A stretch of DNA of 64,000 nt from Roseateles hydrophilus (GCF_026712245.1 NZ_JAPPUY010000005.1:186001-250000), one strand, 5' to 3'; positions 19,617 to 27,751 are shown, counted from the stretch's first letter. The notes: generated from the sequence alone by a model not told the origin. Made by a program: numbers and translations.

Positions 19617-21278
19617 TCAGAAACGCAGGGCGGCGCGCATGTGCACGCGCTCGGTGGGCAGGCTGCGGCCCGCAACATCACGGTGGCGGCGCGCCCAGTC
19701 CAGCGCCAGGCTCAGGCCCGGCTGCAGGCCCAGCCGCAGGCCCAGGCCGGTGCCCAGCAGCGTGCTGCGGTGCGGCTGGCCGGGCTCGGGGTCGATCAGC
19801 GTCACGCGGGCCACATCGCTGAAGCCGAAAACCACCAGCTCGGTGAAGGGCGGTAGCGGTGCGCCGTCGAACGCCTTCAGCAGCGCCGGTGCGAGGTTGC
19901 GGCTGCGCAGTTCCAGCGAGGCCAGCACACCGTAGTCCGCCGACGCGGCGGCTTCGCTGTAGCCGCGCACCGAGTCGGCGCCGCCCACGGCGAATTGCTC
20001 GGCGCTGACCAGCGGCTGGCTGGCGATCTGGCCCGCCACGCGCAGCGCCCATTCGGTGGGGCCGGCGCGCGTGCTGCCGCGCCAGTCGAGCTTGATCGTC
20101 GTGAAGCCACCGTCCGCGCCGCGGCGCTTGCAGGCGAATTGGTCGGCGATGCCGAAGCTGCCGTCGGCCAGCTGGCAGTCACGGCGCGTCTGCCGCCACA
20201 CCGGGCGCAGGCCGAAGGTGGCGCTGGCGCTCAGCTGCTGCTGCCCCCACGTGCCCCACCAGCTGCCGTTGTAGGCCGCCTGCAGCGGCGCATAGCGCAG
20301 TGGCGAGCCGATGGTGCCAGCGCTGGTGAGCACATCTTCGGTCAGGTCCTTCAGGTCAAAGCCCAGCGACAGCCCGTGCGCGGCGTTGCTGGCGACGCGG
20401 TTCAGCCCATAGCGCAGCCCCAGCGTCGTGCCCTTGCCCAGCACACGGGTGCCGCCCAGGCTGTCGATGTCGCTGCTGGAGTTGACGGCGCTGACGCTCA
20501 GCGAGTCGCCATCGCCCAGGGGCACGAGGTAGTTCAGTACCAGCACTTGCGACTGGCTGGGCTGCATGGGCGCGGTGAGGGCCGTCAGCGACAGCGAGTG
20601 CTCGCGTTGGAACAGGTTGTCGTAGTGCAGGTTGGCCGTGGCGCGCAGAGCCTCCGTGCCGGCGGCGGCCGCGTTGTTCAGTTCCACGCTGCCACCCAAC
20701 GGCAGCTTGTCGCTGACCTTGAGCTCGGCCTCCACGGTGCCGGGCTCGCGGCCTGGCCGCAGCACCGGCTGCACGCGGCGCTCGGGGGTTTGCGACAGCG
20801 CGGCGATCTGCTGCTGCACGACGTTGAAGTTGGGCACCGTGCCCTCGGCCAGTTCGGTGGCGACGGCGCGGATGCGGCCCTGGTCGAAGTAGCGCGAGCC
20901 GGTCACGTAGAGCTTGTCCACGCGCCCTTCCAGCACCACCAGGCGCACCACGCCGCCGTCGATGCGCTGCTCGGGCACATCGACGAACACGGTCAGGTAG
21001 CCCGCGCCTTGGTAGGCCTTCTCCAGCGCGCTGCGCGCGCCCTCGATGGCGGCCATGTCGCGCTTCTCGCCCATGAAGGGCATGACGGCCGCTTCCACCT
21101 GCGTGGGTTTGAGGCGCGTGTTGCCTTCGACCTCGAACTCCAGGATGTCGAACTGCAGGGCCTGCGGCTGCGGCTGTGCGAACGCTGGCAGCGCCTGGGC
21201 GAACAGCCAGCAGGCGAGGGCAGTCAGCAAAAGAAACCAGCGCGCCCGCAGCGGGGCGCGCGTCAGTCCGGCGTCCAT
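19617..21278 (-). CDS. TpsB outer-membrane transporter (ShlB/FhaC/HecB family)
   Basis: A 553-residue Omp85-superfamily protein that exports the neighbouring TpsA across the outer membrane. It has a signal peptide (about 1-34, ending PAFAQ), POTRA domains (about 45-200: [34 protein letters not shown]) and a 16-strand barrel ending in Phe (RAALRF). The family's plug motif is present as VRGY within [13 protein letters not shown], and the motif-4 region follows. It sits immediately upstream of tpsA with 7 bases between, the normal TPS order. Its ATG lies only 36 bases past the T-run of a terminator, leaving little room for its own promoter. Confidence 0.94.
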   Translation of the reverse strand: MDAGLTRAPLRARWFLLLTALACWLFAQALPAFAQPQPQALQFDILEFEVEGNTRLKPTQVEAAVMPFMGEKRDMAAIEGARSALEKAYQGAGYLTVFVDVPEQRIDGGVVRLVVLEGRVDKLYVTGSRYFDQGRIRAVATELAEGTVPNFNVVQQQIAALSQTPERRVQPVLRPGREPGTVEAELKVSDKLPLGGSVELNNAAAAGTEALRATANLHYDNLFQREHSLSLTALTAPMQPSQSQVLVLNYLVPLGDGDSLSVSAVNSSSDIDSLGGTRVLGKGTTLGLRYGLNRVASNAAHGLSLGFDLKDLTEDVLTSAGTIGSPLRYAPLQAAYNGSWWGTWGQQQLSASATFGLRPVWRQTRRDCQLADGSFGIADQFACKRRGADGGFTTIKLDWRGSTRAGPTEWALRVAGQIASQPLVSAEQFAVGGADSVRGYSEAAASADYGVLASLELRSRNLAPALLKAFDGAPLPPFTELVVFGFSDVARVTLIDPEPGQPHRSTLLGTGLGLRLGLQPGLSLALDWARRHRDVAGRSLPTERVHMRAALRF

Positions 21279-21314
21279 GGAATGAGTGTCCCGAGGGCGG
21301 GTGAAGCGGTCGTG

Positions 21315-21359
21315 AAAAAACAGCGGCCGTCAGCGGTGATGTGTCACCGCAGACGGCCG
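21315..21359 (-). terminator. Rho-independent terminator after the PEP-CTERM gene
   Basis: An almost perfect stem (21324-21339 with 21344-21359, one A/A mismatch, loop TGTG) is followed on the minus strand by six T residues (complement of 21315-21320). It lies 10 bases past the stop of the 21370 gene. It is the clearest intrinsic terminator on this strand. Confidence 0.88.
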
Positions 21360-21369
21360 GCTATGCCTC

Positions 21370-22482
21370 TCAGGCGCGGCGGCGAGCGCGGGCGGCCAGC
21401 ACGGCCAGGCCCAGGCCCATCAGGCCCCAGGTAGCGGGCTCCGGCACGGGGCTGATGCTGCTGCCCAGGCTCAGCGTGTCACCGGCTGGCACATCGATGA
21501 AGCGGATGGCGCCGTACTGGGCGGTGAAGTCGGTGCGCAGGCGCATGAGTTGACCTTCGGCGGTCAGCGCGGGCGTCAGCGACGGTGCCAATGTGTAGCT
21601 GAGGATGTACTTGCCGTTGCTGTCGACGCCCAGTCCCCAGTAGGCGTCGTTTCCGCCAGCGAGTGTGCCGTTGTCAAATTCATCGATGACGATTGGTGCA
21701 TCAGCGTTGCTGGGATCGGCATCTTGCGCAAGCGTGTAGAACCATGATGAGCTACCGATCGGGTTCAGCACGTTGGGGAGGGCTTGCTCCACAGTGAACG
21801 ATGCCTTGCTGACTTGGCCGAAGGTCGCGGTCATGAAGTTGCCGGCGTAGCCGATCTCGCCTTTGACGCGAAAGCTCGATGACTGCTGGTTGACCGCAGC
21901 GACGCAACTCGTGTTGTCCGCAAGGCCTGCGCACGCGCCGATGTTGCTTTCCCCGATGTAGATGTTGGGGAACGCCCCAGCCCACGACTTCAGCTGGTTG
22001 TTGCTCAGCTGCTTCATCGCCAGGTACTGCGGGTTCATGCCGTCAGAGCCGAGGGTGGTGGACTGCAACGTCGTGTAGGTGACGTACGCGCCGGGCGCAA
22101 AGTCGTCGTCGATGTTGACGCTAGCGCCAAAGATGCCCCACAGCTGATTAGCGCGGTTTGAGCCGTTCAGAAACGCCAGGAAGTTCTGGTCGTCGTTGAG
22201 CGGATCAAAGAACTTCTGGATACCGGTGTTCTGCTGCCCGTAGACAAAAAGGTTGTTGGCCGTGTCGCCGAGGGCGTCGTAGCGCATCGCGCCCACGTGC
22301 ACGCCGAGATCCTTGATGTAGGAGCGCTCGAGAATGGGATCCCAGACGATGAGGAAAAGCTCAGCCGTTCGATCGCCTTCGGCGCCGTTTTGCGAGTGCT
22401 GCCCCATCTGGATCGCGGCATGGGTCATCGTGCAGGTGGCAAGGGCAGTCAAGGCCAGAAGGCACTTCGATTGAAACGTCAT
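21370..22482 (-). CDS. PEP-CTERM sorted exported protein
   Basis: A 370-residue secreted protein with signal peptide (about 1-22, ending THA). The C-terminal sorting tag has VPEPATWGLMGLGLAVL followed by RARRRA, that is the PEP motif, a hydrophobic helix and an arginine cluster. Exosortase cuts such tags and passes the protein to the cell surface or exopolysaccharide matrix. The body (Asn/Asp/Gly-rich, few Cys) matches no domain I know. No exosortase lies in this window, so it must act from elsewhere. A strong terminator follows; a perfect palindrome lies about 100 bases upstream. Confidence 0.9.
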   Translation of the reverse strand: MTFQSKCLLALTALATCTMTHAAIQMGQHSQNGAEGDRTAELFLIVWDPILERSYIKDLGVHVGAMRYDALGDTANNLFVYGQQNTGIQKFFDPLNDDQNFLAFLNGSNRANQLWGIFGASVNIDDDFAPGAYVTYTTLQSTTLGSDGMNPQYLAMKQLSNNQLKSWAGAFPNIYIGESNIGACAGLADNTSCVAAVNQQSSSFRVKGEIGYAGNFMTATFGQVSKASFTVEQALPNVLNPIGSSSWFYTLAQDADPSNADAPIVIDEFDNGTLAGGNDAYWGLGVDSNGKYILSYTLAPSLTPALTAEGQLMRLRTDFTAQYGAIRFIDVPAGDTLSLGSSISPVPEPATWGLMGLGLAVLAARARRRA

Positions 22483-22564
22483 GATGGCTACAGCGAGTGT
22501 TGGATCGGATCAAGCAGGCGGGCCAGGCCGATACGTGAGGCCGCTTGCTTGGTGGCTCGGCATT

Positions 22565-22594
22565 CATTCATGGGCGACGAGTCGCCCATGAATG
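22565..22594. promoter_or_regulatory. Perfect 14-bp palindrome upstream of a PEP-CTERM gene
   Basis: CATTCATGGGCGAC and its exact complement are separated by two bases, centred about 97 bases upstream of the ATG at 22482. It could be a terminator for the upstream gene or an operator. Its half-site (TCATGGGC) resembles the palindrome upstream of epsA. No T-run follows on the minus strand, which favours an operator slightly. Confidence 0.5.
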
Positions 22595-22620
22595 AGCGTC
22601 GAACAGCATGAAACTGAAAC

Positions 22621-22675
22621 AGCACAAAGGGACGAATCCCTTTGTGCTGAAGGCAAGGCCAGCGAGTGGCCTTGC
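22621..22675 (-). terminator. Two tandem hairpins after the 22679 gene
   Basis: Reading from the stop codon on the minus strand, a 9-bp hairpin (22653-22675) is followed by a perfect 12-bp hairpin (AGCACAAAGGGA at 22621-22632, loop CGAA, complement 22637-22648). The sequence after it is only moderately T-rich (GTTTCAGTTTC). Probable terminator or 3-prime stabiliser. Confidence 0.6.
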
Positions 22676-22678
22676 GAG

Positions 22679-24112
22679 TTACTTGGTCATGCGGACCGGC
22701 GAGCAGCTGTTGCCCGTGGAACGGTTGGTGTGGGCGGTGAAGGCCTTGTCGGCGGCCGGCAGATCGGCCCACGAACCGGACAGGATGGTGGCCGGCGTGG
22801 CGACCAGGCCGTTCTGGAGGTCAGGGTCCAGCGTCGCCAGGACGGAGGCCTTGCCCATTTCCGTACGCATCTTGGTCAGCAGGGCGAGCATGTCGGCGCT
22901 GGGCGCGTTGGCGGCGCCCGTCTTGGCCCACTGGAAGCTGGACTCGACCACGAAGTCGTAGTCGCCGCTGATGACAGCAGCTCGCGTGGGGGCAGCGCCG
23001 CTGATCTTGACGAAGCGATAGAGCTTGTCTTGCTGCACACCGTTCACGACAGGACGTGGGTTGTTTTCGCGACCCAGCACGCCCATGGCGTAACCCTGAC
23101 CAGCCAAGTTATCGACGTCGGCGAGGCAGGTTTCCACCAGCTGCGAGCTGCTGCCTTGCTTGGTCGTTGCCGAGCCCGTCACGCTCAGGGTGGCATTTGT
23201 CGTGCCGGCGGTCGGCGCGTAGACAGACGAACCCGAAGCGCAGGGGTTGTTGGCGAAGTAGACGTTGGAGGCGGCTTGCGTGCCCGAGCCCGGCGTGCGA
23301 CGGCACACGTTGATGCGTTTGGTCAGGACGTCGGCATCAACCGAGGCGGGAATCAGCAGATTCCAACCCTTCTTCGAGCTGGAGTTGCCCAGCAGCTGGC
23401 CGGTCAGAGCGCCGGTGATGAAGGACTTCGGAATGCTGGGCGTTGCGGCGTCGGATTCATTGATCGCGCCGGCGCTGTCCAGCCCCTGAGCCTTTTGCAG
23501 GGCCAGATACAGCTTCTTGTTCACGGCGACGCCGAAGATGTTCTGCACGAAGCCCGCGGCGTCGAGTCCCGAAACATCCAGGCCGGTACCGTTGTTGATT
23601 GGTGCCTGCAGCAGCGCGGGTTCGACGTCGGAGATGCCTGCGTGGGCCTTGGCTTGCGTGGTGGTCGTGCAGGTGAAGCCGGCAGCCTGGATGTCGGTGG
23701 CGGGAGAAGCGCCGGTCTGGGTGCAGCTGCCGTTGACAAGCATATGGGCCTGGGTAGCGTCGCCACCATTCAGCAGGGGCGTCACGCCTTGGCCCGAGCC
23801 ACCAGCGTCGCGCTTGGTGATCAGGAAGTTGGTGCCGACAGGCCAGCTGCCGATGGCGACCTTGGACTTGAACGAGTAACCACGGTGGTCGGCGCCGTTG
23901 CCGAAGAAGAAGACGTCAAAGGTGCCGGCTTGAGCCAGATCTTCCTTGATGTAAGAAGCAATCAGCAGGCGCAGGGCCGATGCGCCGGAGAGGCGCACTT
24001 CGACAAGCGTGCCAGCGTCGCGGGCGGCGGCGACTTCGGTGGCCGTGAGGGCTTGGGCAGAGCCCAGCGAGGCCAGGCAAGCAAGGGCGACGAGTGTGGA
24101 GCGGAGTTTCAT
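22679..24112 (-). CDS. Exported protein of unknown function, possibly substrate-binding-like
   Basis: A 477-residue protein with a clear signal peptide (about 1-21, ending AQA). The N-terminal part (VEVRLSGASALRLLIASYI) recalls the start of phosphate-type periplasmic substrate-binding proteins. The C-terminal part (YDFVVESSFQW, DLQNGLVATPATIL) would fit a two-lobe secreted domain. There are six or more cysteines, some probably in disulphides. No PEP-CTERM tag is present. It sits between two PEP-CTERM genes, about 120 bases after the upstream one, and is probably co-transcribed with it. The binding-protein idea is weak; function unknown. Confidence 0.75.
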   Translation of the reverse strand: MKLRSTLVALACLASLGSAQALTATEVAAARDAGTLVEVRLSGASALRLLIASYIKEDLAQAGTFDVFFFGNGADHRGYSFKSKVAIGSWPVGTNFLITKRDAGGSGQGVTPLLNGGDATQAHMLVNGSCTQTGASPATDIQAAGFTCTTTTQAKAHAGISDVEPALLQAPINNGTGLDVSGLDAAGFVQNIFGVAVNKKLYLALQKAQGLDSAGAINESDAATPSIPKSFITGALTGQLLGNSSSKKGWNLLIPASVDADVLTKRINVCRRTPGSGTQAASNVYFANNPCASGSSVYAPTAGTTNATLSVTGSATTKQGSSSQLVETCLADVDNLAGQGYAMGVLGRENNPRPVVNGVQQDKLYRFVKISGAAPTRAAVISGDYDFVVESSFQWAKTGAANAPSADMLALLTKMRTEMGKASVLATLDPDLQNGLVATPATILSGSWADLPAADKAFTAHTNRSTGNSCSPVRMTK

Positions 24113-24193
24113 GGGAGGTCCGTGTACTGGGTGTTTGGCACAGCTCCGCCCACACGACCTGCACTTGGGCGTGTCGCGGGCGGATCAGGGAGC

Positions 24194-24227
24194 GGGGGGG
24201 GGGCGGCGCCGGCGGCTGCCCCCCCCG
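24194..24227. other. Homopolymeric G10/C8 hairpin after a PEP-CTERM gene
   Basis: A run of ten G (24194-24203) and a run of eight C (24219-24226) form a very stable stem, with G-T wobbles and a GC loop, 5 bases beyond the stop of the 24232 gene. It lacks a downstream T-run. The homopolymers are slippage-prone, but they lie outside coding sequence. Confidence 0.5.
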
Positions 24228-24231
24228 AAAA

Positions 24232-25005
24232 TCAGGCTTGCTTGCGACGGCGTGCAACAAAGCCAACGGCCATCAGGCCGGCGGCCAGCATGGCGTAGGT
24301 GCTCGGCTCCGGCACGGGGGCAGTGACACCCGTGATGCTGATCGTGCTGCCGTCGAAGTTGACGGTGTAGGCGCCGTAGGCGTTGCCGACGAAAGACTGC
24401 AGCGTGGGGGCATCGCTGACTTCGTTGGCATGGGTCGTGTACACCAGGGCGCTGGCAACACCGATGTCGTTGCGCTGGTTGAAGTACTGGTTGTAACCCG
24501 TGTGGTCAGCGGTCGAGTACGTGTTGGTGCCGAAAGCAGAAGCCAGCCGGTTGTTCTCTTGACCGATGCCCGTGTTGTTAGCGCGGTTGTCGATATCCTT
24601 GAAGTGGGTGAGCAGGCCGCCGACGGCATCGCCGAATTGGGCGTTCTGAAGCACGCCGAACGACTGGTTGATGTTCATCGTGGTCCAACCGTTGATTTCG
24701 CCCGGGCCAAAGCCAGCGTCGATCGGGTTGATGGCTGCGATGGTCCACTGCGTGCCCGTGCCGCCGAAGGCCAGGAAAGCGTCGTACTGGGTGCCCAGCA
24801 CAGACTGGCTCCAGGTGCCGCCATTGGCCAGCACGGCGTTGAGCTGGTTCAGCGAGATGCCGAGGTCCTGGGCATAGGAACCCTTGCTGTTGGTGGCCAG
24901 CAGCACGAATTCGCCGGTGCCGATCTCGCCATCGACGGTGACAGCGGCGAAGGAGGGGGCTGCAACAGCGGCCAGCACGGCCAGGGCAAGAGACTTGAGC
25001 TTCAT
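24232..25005 (-). CDS. PEP-CTERM sorted exported protein
   Basis: A 257-residue protein with signal peptide (about 1-20, ending SFA). The C-terminal tag is VPEPSTYAMLAAGLMAVGF plus RRRKQA, a textbook PEP-CTERM sorting signal. The central region is Asn/Gly/Thr-rich and predicted beta, without a known domain. The ATG has a GGAG site 7 bases upstream. It is first of the group after the epsA terminus, and its 308-base upstream region carries repeated CATGRGCCGTTCG motifs. It is likely a matrix or surface component under EpsA-type control; that regulation is inference. Confidence 0.9.
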   Translation of the reverse strand: MKLKSLALAVLAAVAAPSFAAVTVDGEIGTGEFVLLATNSKGSYAQDLGISLNQLNAVLANGGTWSQSVLGTQYDAFLAFGGTGTQWTIAAINPIDAGFGPGEINGWTTMNINQSFGVLQNAQFGDAVGGLLTHFKDIDNRANNTGIGQENNRLASAFGTNTYSTADHTGYNQYFNQRNDIGVASALVYTTHANEVSDAPTLQSFVGNAYGAYTVNFDGSTISITGVTAPVPEPSTYAMLAAGLMAVGFVARRRKQA

Positions 25006-25313
25006 GGAAATACTCCGTAGACAGTGGTGTTAAGACCTCCCCGCCGGCATGGCTGGGGGCCGTCACGCCTGGCTGCCTCCCCTGGATTGCATGCGTGCAA
25101 TCGGCGGTGGCCTTGGGCGCCTGGGTCGAGAGACCCGCGTTCAAAGAGCGGTGATCTGTAGGATCGAATCAGCGCGCATTCTTGTGAGGGCAAGTGACAT
25201 GCGCACCGGGGTCGTGATTTCGTTCGCAGTCCGTTCGGACTAGGGCCAAACCCATGAGCCGTTCGGACATGGGCCGTTCGCGCCAGCCCGCTTGCCCGCG
25301 CGGCGACCGACGT
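25006..25313. promoter_or_regulatory. Intergenic region with 13-bp direct repeats (candidate operator)
   Basis: This 308-base gap lies between the epsA stop and the PEP-CTERM gene start. It contains CATGAGCCGTTCG (25253-25265) and CATGGGCCGTTCG (25268-25280) as near-identical direct repeats 15 bases apart, plus AGTCCGTTCGGACT just before them. No ORF or RNA gene is evident. The promoter of the 25005 gene should lie here, but I cannot place its -35 and -10 with confidence. Confidence 0.45.
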
Positions 25314-26156
25314 TCAGCCTGCGTGGTGCGAGCGCGGCAGGCTGCTCAGCGCCGGGCGGTCCAGCAGTTGCAGCGACATGGCCTGAGCCACGGCCTGCGC
25401 GCGGTTGGCGGCATTGAGTTTGCGCAGGATCTTCTGCACGTGGTTCTTCACCGTCAGTGCGCTGATGCCCAGCTCCTCGGCGATCTGCTGGTTGCTCTTG
25501 CCCTCGCGCAGCCAGCTGAGGATCTCGCGCTCGCGCTGCGTGACGCCGCCTACGCGCACGGCGCTGGGCTGGGGTGCGCTGATGCCCACCACATCTCGCT
25601 CCACGGCCTGCACGCGCTGCCAGGTGCCGTGGATGTGCGGGATCAGCAGCTCCATGCGGCTCACGAGTGCGGCGAGCGTGGCGCTGTCCTGCGACGCGAA
25701 GACGAAGAAGCTCTCGATCTCTTGCGGGCGCTGCGGGCGAGACACGCCGTGCACCAGCACGCTGTCGAAGCCGGCGGCCAACAAGGCGTCGCGCGCCGTG
25801 CCCAGTGACGCGAACGCCAGGTCGGCGGTGGTGATGACGGCTGGGCGGCCGCGCGCCTCCAGCCAGCGGGCCTGCCAGTGCTGCATGAGCAGGCTGCGGT
25901 TGTCGCCGAGCGCGTCCATCAGCGCGGCGTCCAGGCTGACGCTGTTGAACACGTCGAACAGCAGTTCGCGGGCACCGCGGTCGTAGCTGCCACACACGGC
26001 CAGTTGGTGCGGCAGCAGGCGGCTGAGGTAGCTCTGCGTCCAGACGAAGAACTGGTAGCGGCGGCGCACCGTCAGGGCGGACTCGGCCGCGCGCACGATG
26101 GCTTCGACGGGGTCGTCCTGGGAGGTCGTTGCGGCCGGGTTGTTGTTGGTCGTCAT
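25314..26156 (-). CDS. epsA: LuxR-type transcriptional regulator, EpsA family
   Basis: A 280-residue DNA-binding regulator. The N-terminal two thirds (YQFFVWTQSYLSRLLPH, then a long alpha/beta region) match the EpsA family associated with XrtB exosortase, PEP-CTERM and exopolysaccharide loci. The C-terminal domain (about 215-270) is a LuxR helix-turn-helix: TQREREILSWLREGKSN, then QQIAEELGISALTVKNHVQK. The ATG at 26156 (MTTNNN) gives the usual family length; the frame is open 45 codons further up without good support. It lies between the PEP-CTERM group and the secretion operon on the same strand, so it may control either. Confidence 0.87.
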   Translation of the reverse strand: MTTNNNPAATTSQDDPVEAIVRAAESALTVRRRYQFFVWTQSYLSRLLPHQLAVCGSYDRGARELLFDVFNSVSLDAALMDALGDNRSLLMQHWQARWLEARGRPAVITTADLAFASLGTARDALLAAGFDSVLVHGVSRPQRPQEIESFFVFASQDSATLAALVSRMELLIPHIHGTWQRVQAVERDVVGISAPQPSAVRVGGVTQREREILSWLREGKSNQQIAEELGISALTVKNHVQKILRKLNAANRAQAVAQAMSLQLLDRPALSSLPRSHHAG

Positions 26157-26273
26157 GGGCAGCGGTTCTGCGTCTCGGGGAGCGCGGTGGGCCAGGGGGT
26201 GTCTGGCGACGAACTCAGGAGTGATGGACTCTAGGAAGCCCACATGACCGGCCGTTGAAGGCTTATGGGGGTC

Positions 26274-26291
26274 ATGGGCCGATCGGCTCAT
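26274..26291. promoter_or_regulatory. 18-bp near-palindrome upstream of epsA
   Basis: ATGGGCCGATCGGCTCAT is symmetrical except for one pair. It overlaps the stop codon of the last pseudopilin gene and lies about 120 bases upstream of the epsA ATG. Symmetry and half-site resemble the motifs near the PEP-CTERM genes, so it could bind a dimeric regulator such as EpsA. Confidence 0.4.
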
Positions 26292-26875
26292 TCGCTGGGT
26301 TCTGAAGGGGTGGCGACGTCCGCGGGCGCAGCGCTGAACACCCAGTCGTGGGCGGTGCTGCGCCCGCCCGCGGTGGCGAGCAGGGCGCGCGACGAGCGGC
26401 TGCGCACGCCGACGATGCCGGTGCCGGTCGCCGTGTCAGGGCTGGCCCGGGCCGTGGCGGCGTTGGCGGCGTCAGCGGCGGGGCTGCCGCTGGCATCGGC
26501 GACGACAGCGGCCTGGCCCATCACGGGTTCCCAGTCGGGTTTGCCGGTGAAGGGGTCGGCGTAGAGCTGGCGCAGGTGGCGCTGCGGCTTGGGGAAACGC
26601 CGGTCGGCCAGCAGCTCGTCCAGCGTCTGCGGCAGCGGCAGGTGGCCCAGCGGCGTGGCCCGCGCGTAGCGCCCGAGCGCGGCGGCGATGGCCTCGCCGC
26701 GAAAGCGCAGCTCGGCCTCGCGCTCGCGCTGCTGGCGCGTCTGCTCGCGCTCGCCCAGGGCGGCCAGGCCCACGCCACCCAGGGTGAGCACAAACAGCAG
26801 CCACAGGTAGGTGAAGCCGCGCTCGCGGCGCCTGCCGGTCCACCGGTGGGCCAGCGCCGGCTCACCAGTCCGCAT
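26288..26875 (-). CDS. Type II secretion pseudopilin lacking Glu5
   Basis: A 195-residue pseudopilin-like protein: basic leader (RRRERG), then the prepilin peptidase site and hydrophobic helix GFTYLWLLFVLTLGG. Position +5 of the mature protein is Trp instead of the almost universal Glu, a feature otherwise typical of the tip pseudopilin GspK. A pseudopilin globular part with PKPQRHLRQLYADPFTG follows, then an Ala/Thr-rich region. The ATG has a GGGAG site and overlaps the preceding pseudopilin by 14 bases. Last gene of the secretion operon; possible pseudopilus tip component (inference). Confidence 0.82.
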   Translation of the reverse strand: MRTGEPALAHRWTGRRRERGFTYLWLLFVLTLGGVGLAALGEREQTRQQREREAELRFRGEAIAAALGRYARATPLGHLPLPQTLDELLADRRFPKPQRHLRQLYADPFTGKPDWEPVMGQAAVVADASGSPAADAANAATARASPDTATGTGIVGVRSRSSRALLATAGGRSTAHDWVFSAAPADVATPSEPSE

Positions 26876-27245
26876 ACAGGCTCCCGTCCGGCGCGCGGCC
26901 GGCGGCGCCGCTGCGCACATCGGCCACCTGGCCGGGCAGGTCGGTGCCGGCCGCAGGCGGCAGCGTGATCCAGCTGTCGGCGCTGCCGGTCAGCGGGTCC
27001 TCGGGCACGCGGCGCAGATAGCGGTCCTGCACCAGCTGGGCCAGCGTGTCGGGGTGGCGGCCCTTGTCGGCGGCGTACTTGTCCAGCGCGTCGCGCATGA
27101 CGGCCAGCGAGCTGCGCAGGCTGGCCGCCTTGGCGCGCTCCAGCGAGGCGAAGTAGCGCGGCGCGGTGATGCCGGCCAGCAGCGCAACGATGGCCATGAC
27201 CACGATCAACTCGATGAGGGTGAACCCATGGGCCGTGCGTGCCAT
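26862..27245 (-). CDS. Type II secretion pseudopilin (GspG-like)
   Basis: A 127-residue pseudopilin with the cleavage and methylation motif HGFTLIELIVVMAIVALLAG, Glu5 present, and a short globular domain with the major-pseudopilin features RHPDTLAQLV, then LRRVPEDPLTG. Its ATG overlaps the stop of the upstream pseudopilin in a TGATG, so the pair is coupled; a GTG one codon earlier is also possible. Confidence 0.88.
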   Translation of the reverse strand: MARTAHGFTLIELIVVMAIVALLAGITAPRYFASLERAKAASLRSSLAVMRDALDKYAADKGRHPDTLAQLVQDRYLRRVPEDPLTGSADSWITLPPAAGTDLPGQVADVRSGAAGRAPDGSLYADW

Positions 27246-27751
27246 CACCAGTCCCTGTAGCGCGTGCCGTCGATGGCCGTGCCCTCGGCGCGCGAGTGCA
27301 CGTCGAACACATCGCGGCCTGGCGCGGGCGCCTCGGGCGGGCTGTCGTGGCTGCGCAGCGCCCAGGTCTGGGCGGCGGGCAGGCCGGGGTCGGCGAAGGG
27401 GTCGCGCGGCAGGCGGCGCAGGAAGTACAGGCGCTTGGCGTTCTGCGGGTCCCGGGCGTCGGGCACGCCGCGCACCAGGGCGTCCAGGTCGGGCGGGTAG
27501 CCGCTGTCGTCGGCCTTGACCGCGATGCGACCTTCACGGGCGGCGCGGTGGTAGGCGTCCAGCCCGTCGCGCAGCGTGCGCAGGGCGTGGCGCAGCTCGG
27601 CCTCGCGCTGGCGCTTGTGCACCCACACGCCCAGCGGCTGGGCGGCGGCGGCCAGGATACCCACCAGCGTCACCACCACCAGCATCTCGACCAGCGTGAA
27701 GCCGCGTTGCCGTTGCAGGCGAGGCGAGGGGGCGTCACTGCACGTCGACAT
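27245..27751 (-). CDS. Type II secretion pseudopilin (GspG/GspH-like)
   Basis: A 168-residue pseudopilin. The leader ends QRQRG, then FTLVEMLVVVTLVG with Glu5 present. The globular domain contains LRDGLDAYHRAAREG, YPPDLDALVRGV and LRRLPRDPFADP. The ATG at 27751 has a GGAGG site at good spacing and overlaps the end of gspD by 17 bases. It should assemble with the neighbouring pseudopilins into the periplasmic pseudopilus. Confidence 0.87.
   Translation of the reverse strand: MSTCSDAPSPRLQRQRGFTLVEMLVVVTLVGILAAAAQPLGVWVHKRQREAELRHALRTLRDGLDAYHRAAREGRIAVKADDSGYPPDLDALVRGVPDARDPQNAKRLYFLRRLPRDPFADPGLPAAQTWALRSHDSPPEAPAPGRDVFDVHSRAEGTAIDGTRYRDW

Noticed and set aside
19610-19681. Longer tpsA start at 19681
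   Set aside because: The extra 24 residues overlap tpsB and precede the signal peptide, which starts properly at MSKPALPK.
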